Source: CAUSKK01 sp963532425 (GTDB lineage Bacteria > Pseudomonadota > Gammaproteobacteria > Cardiobacteriales > Cardiobacteriaceae). From it: a stretch of DNA of 50,014 nt. The stretch spans positions 1-50,014 of the forward strand of contig CAUSKK010000015.1 in assembly GCA_963532425.1 (NCBI GenBank), in the 5' to 3' direction. A program made the position numbers and the translations under genes. This document shows, in pieces, positions 34,489-43,125 of the stretch. Under the pieces are notes generated by a model. The model saw only the letters and a list, made by a program, of their open reading frames with translations. It was not told where the DNA came from and did not search any database. Numbering within the stretch: position 1 is the first letter of the stretch; each line of letters begins with the position of its first letter.

Positions 34489-35099
34489 TGATTCTGGGAC
34501 TGAGCGGCGGCATCGGCAGCGGCAAAAGCACGGTGAGCGCACAGCTGGAAGCGCTGGGGGTGGCGGTGGTGGATGCCGATGTGCTGAGCCGGGAGCTGGT
34601 CAAGGCCGGCGCCCCGGCCCTGCGGGCGCTGGTGGAAGCCTTCGGGCCGTCCATTCTCCGGGCGGACGGCGAACTGAACCGGCCGGCTCTGCGCGCCCGG
34701 GCCTTCGGCGACGAGGCCAGCCGGGCCCAGCTCAATCAGATTATGCAGCCCCGCATCCGCCAGGCCCTGCTGCTGGCGCTGGCGGCGGCCCCGGCCCGGC
34801 CCTACCGGGTGCTCAGCGCGCCGCTGCTGCTGGAAAATAATCTGCTGCCGCTGGTGGATGCACTCTGCATCGTCGATGTGCCCGAAGCGCTGCAGCTGGA
34901 ACGCACCCGGGCCCGGGACGGCGGCGCCGAGGCCACCCTTCGTAGCATTCTCGCCGCCCAGTGCCGGCGGGCGGAGCGGCTGGCCCAGGCCCACTATGTG
35001 ATTGACAACAGCGGCAGCGTCGCCGCCACGGCCCTGCAGGTGGCCCGGCTGCACAGCCATCTGCTGGCCCTGGTCGACGAAGCGCTTCCCTCTAACTAA
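34488..35099 (+). CDS. coaE: Dephospho-CoA kinase
   Basis: Catalyses the last step of coenzyme A synthesis. 203 residues from MILGLSGGIGSGKSTVS, which holds the P-loop. Other features are DADVLSRELV, the lid-region Arg and the closing VIDNSGS. The ATG shares its A with the pilD stop (TGATG). A longer upstream frame in the same phase is the shadow of pilD. The 3' end contains a GAAGCGCTTCCC read as EALP. Confidence 0.95.
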   Translation: MILGLSGGIGSGKSTVSAQLEALGVAVVDADVLSRELVKAGAPALRALVEAFGPSILRADGELNRPALRARAFGDEASRAQLNQIMQPRIRQALLLALAAAPARPYRVLSAPLLLENNLLPLVDALCIVDVPEALQLERTRARDGGAEATLRSILAAQCRRAERLAQAHYVIDNSGSVAATALQVARLHSHLLALVDEALPSN

Positions 35100-35107
35100 A
35101 AATTGCC

Positions 35108-35299
35108 ATGGACACTCTCAATACCCTGAACTATCTGCTCATCTCCTCCACCTTTATTTTTATCTTCTTCATCGCCTGGCGCTCGGGCTGGCTCGGTCGG
35201 ATGTTCCAGGAGGGTAAAAAAGTGCCCCAGCGCTGGGACGCCTTCGCCCTGCTGATGCTGCTGGTGGTGGCCATCGTCTATCTGCTGATAAAACTGTGA
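35108..35299 (+). CDS. Small two-helix membrane protein, unknown
   Basis: 63 residues with two hydrophobic segments, YLLISSTFIFIFFIAW and AFALLMLLVVAIVYLLI, joined by a basic loop (RMFQEGKKVPQRW). I do not recognise it. It is tightly packed between coaE (8 bp) and tatD (TGATG overlap), which supports it being a real gene. Inner-membrane location is inferred from the helices. Confidence 0.7.
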   Translation: MDTLNTLNYLLISSTFIFIFFIAWRSGWLGRMFQEGKKVPQRWDAFALLMLLVVAIVYLLIKL

Positions 35300-36078
35300 T
35301 GTGGGACATCGGCGTTAATCTGGCCAGCGGTCGCCTGCTCCCTCGGGCCGAAGCGCTTCTCCACCGGGCCGAGGCGGCCGGGGTGAGCGGCGTCATCATC
35401 ACCGGCAGCGACGAGGACAGCAACCGCGAGGCCGCCGCCCTGTGCCAGCGGCTGGGGAAGCATTTTTCCCTCTATTTCACCGCCGGCCACCATCCCCACC
35501 ATGCCGACCACTGGCGCCCGGCCGCCCGGGAACAAATCGAAAGGCTGGCCACTGACCCCCACTGCGTCGCCGTCGGAGAAATGGGCCTGGACTATTTCCG
35601 CAACTGTTCGACCCCGGCCCACCAGCGCCAATGCTTCGCCGACCAGCTCACCATTGCCCGCCGGCTGGGCAAGCCGGTGTTTCTGCACGAGCGTGAGGCC
35701 TACGCCGATTTCCGCGCCCAGCTGCGCGAAGCGCTTCCCGATTTGGCCGGCGCCGTCTGGCACTGTTTCACCGGCAGCCGCGCCCAGATGGAGGAGCTGG
35801 CCGCCGAGGGCGTCTATTTCGGCATCACCGGCTGGCTCTGCGACCCCCGGCGCGGCGCGGCCCTGCGCGAGGTGGTGGCCCACATTCCCGCCGACCGGCT
35901 GATGATTGAAACCGACGCCCCCTATCTGACCCCCAAGACGCTCCAGCCGACGCCCCATTGCAACGAGCCGGCCTATCTGGCCGAGGTGCTGCGGGTGCTG
36001 GCCCAGTGTCGCAACGAGGAGCCGGCGGCCCTGGCCGCCCAGACCACGGCCAATACGAAGCGCTTCTTTGGCCTCTAG
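35299..36078 (+). CDS. tatD: TatD family metal-dependent DNase
   Basis: TIM-barrel nuclease, 259 residues. The N-terminal metal site is altered: MWDIGVNLAS where YcfH/TatD normally show D-x-H; the region still matches TatD (E. coli TatD also starts MFDIGVNL). Further metal ligands are in VGEMGLDYFRN, LHERE, WHCFTGS and the final IETDAPYLTP. It ends the pil-coaE group and is followed by palindromes and thrS. Confidence 0.92.
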   Translation: MWDIGVNLASGRLLPRAEALLHRAEAAGVSGVIITGSDEDSNREAAALCQRLGKHFSLYFTAGHHPHHADHWRPAAREQIERLATDPHCVAVGEMGLDYFRNCSTPAHQRQCFADQLTIARRLGKPVFLHEREAYADFRAQLREALPDLAGAVWHCFTGSRAQMEELAAEGVYFGITGWLCDPRRGAALREVVAHIPADRLMIETDAPYLTPKTLQPTPHCNEPAYLAEVLRVLAQCRNEEPAALAAQTTANTKRFFGL

Positions 36079-36118
36079 CCGAAGCGCTTCCTTGGAAGCA
36101 GCTGACGAGGCTCCGGCC

Positions 36119-36144
36119 GAGGGGAAGCGCTTCCCCTCTATAAT
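36119..36144 (+). promoter_or_regulatory. 20-bp palindrome abutting a -10 element upstream of thrS
   Basis: GAGGGGAAGCGCTTCCCCTC (36119-36138) is perfectly palindromic and is followed at once by TATAAT. The spacer and -35 region would fall within the palindrome. There is no recognisable -35 hexamer, so promoter activity is uncertain, but a regulator bound to the palindrome would block it. A further 80 bp of leader precede the thrS start. Confidence 0.45.
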
Positions 36145-36223
36145 TTCCCGTTTTACTACCTGTTGTCTTTTTCCGTTTCGCCCGCTGCGTGTGGTAGTCG
36201 CAAGGCGAGAAGAAGGAATTTTT

Positions 36224-38143
36224 ATGCTAAACATCACCCTGCCCGACGGTTCCGTCCGTCAATTTAATAAGCCCACCACCGGCGCAGAAATCGCCGCCAG
36301 CATCGGCGCCGGCCTCGCGAAAGCCGCCATTGCCATCAAAGTGAACGGCCTGCAGCGCGACCTCAGCGACCCCATCAGCGAAGACGCCAGCGTCAGCATC
36401 ATCACCGCCAAGGACGAGGAGGGGCTGCACATCATGCGCCACTCCATGGCACACCTACTCGGCCACGCGCTGAAGCAGCTGTATCCGGACGCGAAAATGG
36501 TCATCGGCCCGGTCATTGAGAACGGCTTCTTCTACGACATCGACAGCAAGCACCGCTTCAGCCCGGAAGATTTGGAAAAATTGGAACAGCGCATGGCCGA
36601 GCTGGCGAAAACCGAATACAAGGTGGAAAAGGTCTGGACGTCGGTGCAGGAAGCCCGCGACACCTTCGCCAAGCGCAACGAGGATTTCAAAATCCGCCTC
36701 ATCGACGACTTCGACCCCAGCATCAAGCAGGTGGGCCTCTACCATCACCAGGAATACATCGACATGTGCGTCGGCCCCCACGTGCCGCACATGGGCCACA
36801 TTAAGGCCTTCAAGCTAACGAAGCTGTCCGGTTCCTACTGGCGCGGCGACGCCAAGGGTGAACCGCTACAGCGCATCTACGGCGTCGGTTTCCGCGATAA
36901 GAAATCCCTGGACGAATACCTGCACCAGATGGCCGAGGCGGAAAAGCGCGACCACCGCAAAATCGGCAAGGCTCTGGATTTATTCCATCTCCAGGAGGAG
37001 GCGCCGGGCATGGTCTTCTGGCACGCCAAGGGCTGGACCATCTTCCGGCTGCTGGAAAATTACATGCGCGAAAAGCTGAAGAAATACGGCTATCAGGAGG
37101 TGCAGGGGCCGCAGATTCTCGACCGTTCCCTGTGGGAAAAATCCGGCCACTGGGACAAGTTTGGCGGCAATATGTTCACCTGCTGCATCGACGAGCACGA
37201 CTACGCGGTGAAGCCCATGAACTGCCCCGGCCACGTGCAAATTTTCAACCAGGGCATGCGCTCCTACCGGGAACTGCCCATTCGCTACGCGGAATTCGGC
37301 ATCTGCCACCGCAATGAGCCTTCCGGCACTTTGCACGGCATCATGCGCGTGCGCCGCTTCGTCCAGGACGACGGCCACATCTTCTGCACCCGCGGCCAGA
37401 TTCGCAGCGAAATCGAACGCACCTGCCAGATGGTCTACGAGGTTTATAAGGACTTCGGCTTTAACGAAGTGGAACTGGCCCTGTCCACCCGGCCGGAAAA
37501 GCGGGTCGGCGCCGATGAAATCTGGGACGAGGCCGAACGGGATTTGGCCGAAGCGCTGCAGGGCCTCGGCAAGGAATACCGGCTCCAGCCCGGCGAGGGC
37601 GCCTTCTACGGCCCGAAAATCGAGTTCACCCTGAAGGACAGCCTCGGCCGCCGCTGGCAGTGCGGCACTATCCAGCTGGACTTCTCCATGCCCGAACGCC
37701 TCGACGCCCACTACATCGACGAGCACGGCGAGAAGCAGACGCCGGTGATGATTCACCGCGCCGTGCTGGGCTCGCTGGAGCGCTTCATCGGCATTCTCAT
37801 CGAGCAGTATGCCGGCGCCCTGCCGCTGTGGCTGTCGCCGGTGCAGGCCATGGTCATGCCCATCACCGACGCCCAGGCCGACTATGTGAACGAAGTGGAA
37901 CAAACCCTGCTAAATGCGGGCATTCGCGCCGAGAAAGATTTGCGCAACGAGAAAATAAGCTATAAAATTCGCGAACATACGTTACAGCGCGTCCCCTTTA
38001 TGCTTGTGGCCGGCGACCGCGAAAAAGAGAACCACACGGTTTCGGTGCGGTTGCGCGACGGCAAGGATTTAGGTGCGATGGCCATTTCTGATTTGGTTGC
38101 GCATCTGCAACAACTCATCAACACAAAAGCACAGGAGATTTAG
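36224..38143 (+). CDS. thrS: Threonyl-tRNA synthetase
   Basis: Class II synthetase with editing of mischarged Ser; 639 residues (E. coli 642). The order is TGS (1-62), editing domain with HSMAHLLGHALKQLYP and DMCVGPHVPHMG, catalytic core with zinc ligands in MNCPGH, motif 2 around RNEPSGTLHG, and the C-terminal anticodon-binding domain. AAGGA lies before the ATG at 36224; upstream extension of the frame runs through repeat DNA and is not expected. First gene of thrS-infC-rpmI-rplT. Confidence 0.97.
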   Translation: MLNITLPDGSVRQFNKPTTGAEIAASIGAGLAKAAIAIKVNGLQRDLSDPISEDASVSIITAKDEEGLHIMRHSMAHLLGHALKQLYPDAKMVIGPVIENGFFYDIDSKHRFSPEDLEKLEQRMAELAKTEYKVEKVWTSVQEARDTFAKRNEDFKIRLIDDFDPSIKQVGLYHHQEYIDMCVGPHVPHMGHIKAFKLTKLSGSYWRGDAKGEPLQRIYGVGFRDKKSLDEYLHQMAEAEKRDHRKIGKALDLFHLQEEAPGMVFWHAKGWTIFRLLENYMREKLKKYGYQEVQGPQILDRSLWEKSGHWDKFGGNMFTCCIDEHDYAVKPMNCPGHVQIFNQGMRSYRELPIRYAEFGICHRNEPSGTLHGIMRVRRFVQDDGHIFCTRGQIRSEIERTCQMVYEVYKDFGFNEVELALSTRPEKRVGADEIWDEAERDLAEALQGLGKEYRLQPGEGAFYGPKIEFTLKDSLGRRWQCGTIQLDFSMPERLDAHYIDEHGEKQTPVMIHRAVLGSLERFIGILIEQYAGALPLWLSPVQAMVMPITDAQADYVNEVEQTLLNAGIRAEKDLRNEKISYKIREHTLQRVPFMLVAGDREKENHTVSVRLRDGKDLGAMAISDLVAHLQQLINTKAQEI

Positions 38144-38145
38144 CC

Positions 38146-38661
38146 ATAGCTAAGCCAAATGAAACCCGTATTAATGAAAAAATTACGGAGAAAGAGGTGC
38201 GTCTCATCGGTTCTAACGGTGAGCAGCTGGGCATCGTATCCATCGATGAAGCGCTGGAACAGGCCTATGAGCAGGACTTAGATTTGGTGGAAGTTGCTAC
38301 CAATGCCGAACCGCCGGTGTGTCGGATTATGGACTACAGCAAATTCCGCTATGAACAGCAGAAAAAACAACAGGAAGCGCGCAAAAACCAGAAGCGCATC
38401 CAAGTGAAAGAAGTCAAGTTCCGTCCCGGAACTGATGAGGGCGACTATCAGGTTAAACTACGCAACCTGAAGCGCTTTTTAGAAGATGGTGATAAGGCCA
38501 AAGTTACCGTCCGCTTTCGCGGCCGGGAAATGGCACACCTGGAGCTGGGGCAGGATGTCCTCACCCGCGTTGAAACCGATTTAGCCCAGTGGGCCACGGT
38601 GGAGCAGAAGGCCGGCGTTGAAGGTCGGCAGATGGTGATGGTCCTGGCCCCGAAGAAATAA
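38146..38661 (+). CDS. infC: Translation initiation factor IF-3, AUA start codon
   Basis: Binds 30S, prevents premature 50S joining and checks the start codon. The family start (AKPNETRINEKITEKEVRLIGSNG is split here over 171 residues) begins directly after an ATA at 38146, two bases after the thrS stop. AGGAG lies eight bases before it. No ATG, GTG or TTG is available in frame until a GTG at 38197, which would remove the conserved RIN region. IF-3 genes commonly use AUU or other rare starts so that IF-3 represses its own translation. The C-terminal half contains KEVKFRPGTDEGDYQVK. Confidence 0.95.
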   Translation: MAKPNETRINEKITEKEVRLIGSNGEQLGIVSIDEALEQAYEQDLDLVEVATNAEPPVCRIMDYSKFRYEQQKKQQEARKNQKRIQVKEVKFRPGTDEGDYQVKLRNLKRFLEDGDKAKVTVRFRGREMAHLELGQDVLTRVETDLAQWATVEQKAGVEGRQMVMVLAPKK

Positions 38662-38686
38662 ACGTGAAATCAATGCGAGTTAATTC

Positions 38687-38875
38687 ATGCCAAAAATGAA
38701 AACCCACCGGGGCGCGGCGAAGCGCTTCAAGAAAACGGCCAGCGGTTACAAACGCTCCCACTCCCATGCCCGTCATATCCTGACGAAAAAATCCACCAAG
38801 CGGAAACGCGGCCTGCGCGGCACGGTGATGGTGCATGAGAGCGATGTTAAAGCCATTAAACAAATGATTGGTTAA
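38687..38875 (+). CDS. rpmI: 50S ribosomal protein L35
   Basis: 62 residues beginning MPKMKTHRGAAKRFKKTASG, diagnostic for L35. A GAAGCGCTTC lies in the conserved AKRFK codons (read KRF), so here the palindrome coincides with conserved protein sequence. Confidence 0.98.
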   Translation: MPKMKTHRGAAKRFKKTASGYKRSHSHARHILTKKSTKRKRGLRGTVMVHESDVKAIKQMIG

Positions 38876-38887
38876 GGAGTCTGAACC

Positions 38888-39241
38888 GTGGCAAGAGTAA
38901 AAAGAGGGGTAACCGCCCGCGCCCGCCATAAAAAAATCCTGAAGCTGGCCAAGGGCTATTACAACGCCCGCCGCAAGGTGTTCCGCGTCGCCAAACAGGC
39001 CGTTATCAAGGCCCACCAGTACGCCTACCGCGACCGTAAGGCGAAAAAACGCGAGTTCCGCGCCCTCTGGATTGTGCGCATTAACGCCGCCGCCCGCCTC
39101 AACGGTTTGTCCTACAGCCGTCTGATTAACGGTCTGAAGAAAGCCGGCATCGCCATCGACCGGAAAATCCTGGCCGAGCTGGCGGTTTATAACAAGGAAG
39201 TGTTCGCAGTGGTAGCCGAAAAGGCCAAAGCTGCCCTCTAG
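38888..39241 (+). CDS. rplT: 50S ribosomal protein L20
   Basis: 117 residues, beginning MARVKRGVTARARHKKILK with a GTG start preceded by AAGGAG. L20 is an early assembly protein and, in E. coli, represses rpmI-rplT translation; whether it does so here is not visible. It ends before a strong terminator. Confidence 0.98.
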   Translation: MARVKRGVTARARHKKILKLAKGYYNARRKVFRVAKQAVIKAHQYAYRDRKAKKREFRALWIVRINAAARLNGLSYSRLINGLKKAGIAIDRKILAELAVYNKEVFAVVAEKAKAAL

Positions 39242-39263
39242 GCGCTTTCCTCTGCTTTCTCTG

Positions 39264-39289
39264 ACGGCTACCGCGTGTAGCCGTTTTTT
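39264..39289 (+). terminator. Intrinsic terminator after rplT
   Basis: ACGGCTA and TAGCCGT form a 7-bp stem with a 7-base loop followed by six T. It separates the thrS group from pheST. Confidence 0.88.
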
Positions 39290-39295
39290 ATTGCC

Positions 39296-39317
39296 AAGCG
39301 CTTCCCGGGAAGCGCTT
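39296..39317. repeat. 22-bp perfect palindrome from two fused elements
   Basis: AAGCGCTTCCC followed by its exact complement GGGAAGCGCTT: two iterated palindromes placed head to head, 20 bp upstream of the pheS start. In RNA it would form an 11-bp hairpin or occlude the leader. Confidence 0.9.
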
Positions 39318-39336
39318 CTTCCCGAAGGAATATTTC

Positions 39337-40356
39337 ATGTCATTGCAGGAACAAATCGACGGGCTGCGCGCCGAAGCCCAGGCGGCACTGGACGCGGCCA
39401 CCGACCTTGCCGGGTTGGACGAGGTCAAAAACAGCTATCTGGCGAAAAAGGGTAAATTTGCCGAATTCACCGCCCTGCTGGCCACGGCCAGTGCCGAGGA
39501 ACGGCCGCTCTGGGGCAAAATCATCAACGCGGCCAAGGACGGCTTTGTCCAGGCCTTCACCGCCAAGAAGGAAGCGCTTCAGGCCGCCGCCCTCAACGAG
39601 CGCCTGGCCCGGGAACGCATCGATATCAGCCTGTCGCGGCGCAGCCATCGCGGTGCCCTGCATCCGGTAACCCTGACCCGGCGCTGGCTGGAGGATTGGT
39701 TCGGGCGCCTCGGCTTTGTGGTCAAGGACGGCCCCGAGCTGGAGGACGATTTCCACAACTTCGAAGCGCTTAACATGCCGAAGCACCACCCGGCCCGGGC
39801 CATGCAGGATACCTTTTATATTGACGCCGCCACGGTGCTGCGCACCCACACCTCCGGCGTACAGATTCGCACACTGGAAAGCGAGGGCGCGCCGCTGCGC
39901 ATCATCGCCCCGGGCCGGGTCTACCGTTCGGACTATGACATGACCCACACGCCCATGTTCCACCAGATTGAGGGGCTGGTCATCGACCGCTCCAGCAATT
40001 TTGCCGACCTCAAGGGCATCATCATTCATCTGCTCCAGGACTTCTTCGCCACCAATGCGGCCGTGCAAATCCAGTTCCGGCCCTCCTTCTTCCCCTTCAC
40101 CGAACCCAGCGCCGAGGTGGACATTGCCTTTCTAAACCCGGACGGCACGCGCTCGCGCTGGCTGGAGGTGCTGGGCTGCGGCATGGTGCACCCCCAGGTG
40201 CTGCGCAACGCCGGCATTGACCCGGAACAGTTCCAGGGCTACGCCTTCGGCCTCGGACTGGAGCGACTGGCCATGCTGCGCTATGGCGCCCCGGATTTGC
40301 GCCAATTTTTTGAAAACGACGTGCGTTTTTTGCGCCAATTTGCGGCGGAGGTTTAA
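39337..40356 (+). CDS. pheS: Phenylalanyl-tRNA synthetase alpha subunit
   Basis: Catalytic alpha subunit, 339 residues. An N-terminal coiled-coil binds tRNA. The class II core has HPVTLT, FHNFEALNMPKHHPAR, HTSGVQIRTLE and GLGLERLAMLRYG. AAGGAA precedes the ATG. pheT follows after two bases. No pheM-like leader peptide was found. Confidence 0.97.
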   Translation: MSLQEQIDGLRAEAQAALDAATDLAGLDEVKNSYLAKKGKFAEFTALLATASAEERPLWGKIINAAKDGFVQAFTAKKEALQAAALNERLARERIDISLSRRSHRGALHPVTLTRRWLEDWFGRLGFVVKDGPELEDDFHNFEALNMPKHHPARAMQDTFYIDAATVLRTHTSGVQIRTLESEGAPLRIIAPGRVYRSDYDMTHTPMFHQIEGLVIDRSSNFADLKGIIIHLLQDFFATNAAVQIQFRPSFFPFTEPSAEVDIAFLNPDGTRSRWLEVLGCGMVHPQVLRNAGIDPEQFQGYAFGLGLERLAMLRYGAPDLRQFFENDVRFLRQFAAEV

Positions 40357-40358
40357 CC

Positions 40359-42719
40359 ATGCGTTTGAGTAGCGATTATCTGGCCGACCAGGGCCTGCAA
40401 CTGCCGGTGGCCGTGCTGGCCGAGCGGCTGACCCTGGCCGGCCTGGAGGTGGACAGCATCGAGCCGGTGGCCCCGCCGTTCAGCGGCGTGGTGGTGGCCG
40501 AGGTGCTGACCCTGGAGAAACACCCGGACGCCGACAAGCTGCGCGTAGCCACGGTAAATAAAGGCGACGAGGTGCTGCAAATCGTCTGTGGCGCCCCCAA
40601 CGTGGCCGTGGGCGTGAAGGTGCCCCTGGCCACCATTGGCGCCAGGCTGCCCGGCGGTCTCCAGATTAAAAAGGGCAGGCTGCGCGGGGTGGAATCCTTC
40701 GGCATGCTCTGCTCGGCCCGGGAACTGGGCCTCAGCGAGGAGGCCAGCGGTCTGCTTATCCTGCCGGACGAGGCGCCGGTGGGCACGGACATTCGCAGCT
40801 ATCTGCGTCTGGACGATAGCATTCTGGACATCAACATCACCCCCAACCGTGGCGACTGCTTCTCCCTGCGCGGCCTGCTGCGCGAAATCCAACTGAACTG
40901 CGCCGACCGGCTGCCACCGAACTGGTCGCCCCACTCTAACCCCGTCCCTGCCGTCCCCGGCGCCGACCCGGCCCCGGCCCTGGTGCCCCCCGCCGGCGAA
41001 GCGCTTCGGGCCTGTCCGGCCTACCGGCTGCGGGCTCTGCGCGGTCTGAATAACCGGGTGCCGACGCCGGAACCCATCCGCCGCCGGCTGGAACGGGCCG
41101 GCCTGCGCTGCCATGACCCCATCGTCGACATCACCAACTTCGTTATGCTGGAGCTGGGCACGCCGCTGCACGCCTTCGACCGGGCCAAAACCCGGGGGGC
41201 TTTGACCGTGCGCTTCGGCCGTCCCGACGAACGGCTGACCCTGCTCAACGGCGAGGAAGCGCTTCTGGATGGTGAAGTGCTGCTGATTGCCGACGAGGCC
41301 GGCCCGCTGGCCCTGGCCGGGGTCATGGGCGGCGCCGCCAGTGCCTGTACGGCCGATACCACGGAAATTCTGCTGGAAAGTGCCTGGTTCCAGCCGCTGG
41401 CCATCGCCGGCCGGGCCCGGCGCTATAACCTCAGCAGCGACGCGGCCCAGCGCTTTGAACGGGGCGTCGATTTCACCCTGCAGGCCCGGGCTCTGGAACA
41501 GGCCACCGCCCTGATTCTGGAAGTCTGCGGCGGTACGGCCAGCGCCGTCGGTTTCGTCGGCGACGAAGCGCTTCTGCCAGCCCGGCCGCCGGTGCTGTTG
41601 CCGCTGGCGGCGGTGGCCCAGCGGCTCGGCCACTCCTACAGCCCGGAACGCATCACCGCCATTCTCCGCGCCCTGGGCTGTGAGGTGGAATTTGCCGCCG
41701 AGCGCTTCCGGGTAACGCCGCCGAGCTGGCGCTTCGATTTGGAAATCCCCGCCGACCTCATCGAGGAAATCGCCCGGGTGGACGGCTACGGCCACATTCC
41801 CGCCACTCCCCAGTCCTTCCACTATCAGCCGGTGGCCCCGGGCAACCAGCGCCTGGCCGCCGACCGGCTCGTCGCCCTGGGCTACCAGGAGGCCATCTGC
41901 TACAGCTTCCTCGATCCCCAGTGGCAGGGCGCCTTCCTGCCCGGCGCGGCGGCCATCGACCTGCAGAATCCGCTGAGCAGCACCCTATCCCAGCTGCGCC
42001 TGAGTCTGGTGCCGGGACTGGTGGCGGCGGTGCAGTACAACCGCAACCGCCAGCAGAGCGATATTCGCCTGTTCGAGCTTGGCCGGGTCTTTAACGGCAT
42101 TGCCGACCAGCCCTATCAGCTCGCCGGCGTGCTGGCCGGGGCGGCGGTGCCGGAAAACTGGGGCGACCCGAACCGGCCGGTGGACTTCTACGATGCCAAG
42201 GCCACGGTGGAAGCGCTGCTCTATCCCCGGGTGGCCGAATTCACCCCCGGCGGCGCCCCCTACCACCACCCCAACCGCAGTGCCACGGTGTGGCTCGACG
42301 GCCAGCCCATCGGCAGCCTCGGCGCCCTCCATCCGGAGCTGCTCCAGCGGCTGGGGCTGAAGGGCGGCGACCTCTACAGCTTTGAGCTCGCGGCGGCGGC
42401 CCTGCCCACCGCCCACCGGGTCGCCTACGAAGCGCTTCCCCGTTTCCCCGGCGTGCGCCGGGATTTGGCCCTGCTGGTGGATAAAAACATTTCGGCCGGG
42501 GCCCTCATCGCCGCCATTCGCCAGCGGCTGGGCGCGCTGTTGCAGGATTGCTACTGCTTCGATGTCTACGAAAGTGAAGCCCTGGGTGGCCGGCGCAGTC
42601 TGGCCCTGGCGCTGCTGCTGCAGGACAAAGAAAAAACCTTGCAAGATGAAGAACTTAGCACTATTATTGTGGCTCTAGTACAACACTTGAAAGATTTATT
42701 TGACGCAGATTTAAGGTAG
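40359..42719 (+). CDS. pheT: Phenylalanyl-tRNA synthetase beta subunit
   Basis: Beta subunit with tRNA-binding and editing domains, 786 residues. It begins with MRLSSDYLADQGLQLPV, then an EMAP-like tRNA-binding domain (EVLTLEKHPDADKLRV), B3/B4 editing region and the C-terminal anticodon-binding FDX domain. A Pro/Ala-rich segment near residues 190-215 (PVPAVPGADPAPALVPP) ends in a GAAGCGCTTC (EALR), another case of the palindrome in a linker. GGAGG lies before the ATG. Confidence 0.97.
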   Translation: MRLSSDYLADQGLQLPVAVLAERLTLAGLEVDSIEPVAPPFSGVVVAEVLTLEKHPDADKLRVATVNKGDEVLQIVCGAPNVAVGVKVPLATIGARLPGGLQIKKGRLRGVESFGMLCSARELGLSEEASGLLILPDEAPVGTDIRSYLRLDDSILDINITPNRGDCFSLRGLLREIQLNCADRLPPNWSPHSNPVPAVPGADPAPALVPPAGEALRACPAYRLRALRGLNNRVPTPEPIRRRLERAGLRCHDPIVDITNFVMLELGTPLHAFDRAKTRGALTVRFGRPDERLTLLNGEEALLDGEVLLIADEAGPLALAGVMGGAASACTADTTEILLESAWFQPLAIAGRARRYNLSSDAAQRFERGVDFTLQARALEQATALILEVCGGTASAVGFVGDEALLPARPPVLLPLAAVAQRLGHSYSPERITAILRALGCEVEFAAERFRVTPPSWRFDLEIPADLIEEIARVDGYGHIPATPQSFHYQPVAPGNQRLAADRLVALGYQEAICYSFLDPQWQGAFLPGAAAIDLQNPLSSTLSQLRLSLVPGLVAAVQYNRNRQQSDIRLFELGRVFNGIADQPYQLAGVLAGAAVPENWGDPNRPVDFYDAKATVEALLYPRVAEFTPGGAPYHHPNRSATVWLDGQPIGSLGALHPELLQRLGLKGGDLYSFELAAAALPTAHRVAYEALPRFPGVRRDLALLVDKNISAGALIAAIRQRLGALLQDCYCFDVYESEALGGRRSLALALLLQDKEKTLQDEELSTIIVALVQHLKDLFDADLR

Positions 42720-42725
42720 CCCTCT

Positions 42726-43034
42726 ATGACACTAACCAAAGCTGATATTGTGGAATCGCTGATTACACAGGTGAAACTATCCCGCCCCGATGCCCGTTCC
42801 CTCGTCGATGATATGTTTGCCGAGATTCGGGAATGTCTGGCCCAGAATGAAGATGTGAAACTGTCTGGCTTTGGCAACTTTGAGTTGCGCGAAAAGAAGC
42901 AACGGCCCGGCCGCAACCCCAAAACCGGTGAGGAAATTCCCATTTCGGCCCGGCGGGTGGTGAGCTTCAAGGCCGGCCAGAAGCTGAAGGCCCGGGTGGC
43001 CAACAGCAAGCCGCGCGGCACCAAGCTGAAATAG
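42726..43034 (+). CDS. ihfA: Integration host factor alpha subunit
   Basis: DNA-bending protein of the HU/IHF family, 102 residues. MTLTKADIVESLI and the beta-arm PGRNPKTGEEIPISARRVVSF are typical of IHF-alpha, as is the position after pheT. IHF is needed for sigma-54 promoters such as those of the pilins here, and commonly bends oriC. Confidence 0.96.
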   Translation: MTLTKADIVESLITQVKLSRPDARSLVDDMFAEIRECLAQNEDVKLSGFGNFELREKKQRPGRNPKTGEEIPISARRVVSFKAGQKLKARVANSKPRGTKLK

Positions 43035-43038
43035 GCGG

Positions 43039-43069
43039 AAGTCGGGGTTCGTCCCCGGCTTTTTTTTTG
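43039..43069 (+). terminator. Intrinsic terminator after ihfA
   Basis: AAGTCGGGG pairs with CCCCGGCTT (one G-U pair) around a five-base loop and is followed by nine T. Confidence 0.93.
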
Positions 43070-43125
43070 TACTAAATGCGAATGTCTCTAAAATAGCTGT
43101 CGATTTTTTTAGGAGACTCAAAATA

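Noticed and set aside
35299..35330. Broken TatD lacking its D-x-H metal motif
   Set aside because: E. coli TatD itself has a similar N-terminal MFDIGVNL, and the remaining ligands are intact, so I do not call it inactive.
36145..36223. tRNA-Thr-like operator in the thrS leader, as in E. coli
   Set aside because: I could not build a convincing anticodon-arm mimic from the leader.
43070..43125. Fur box upstream of the FecCD-type transporter
   Set aside because: No stretch matches the GATAAT-type consensus well enough.
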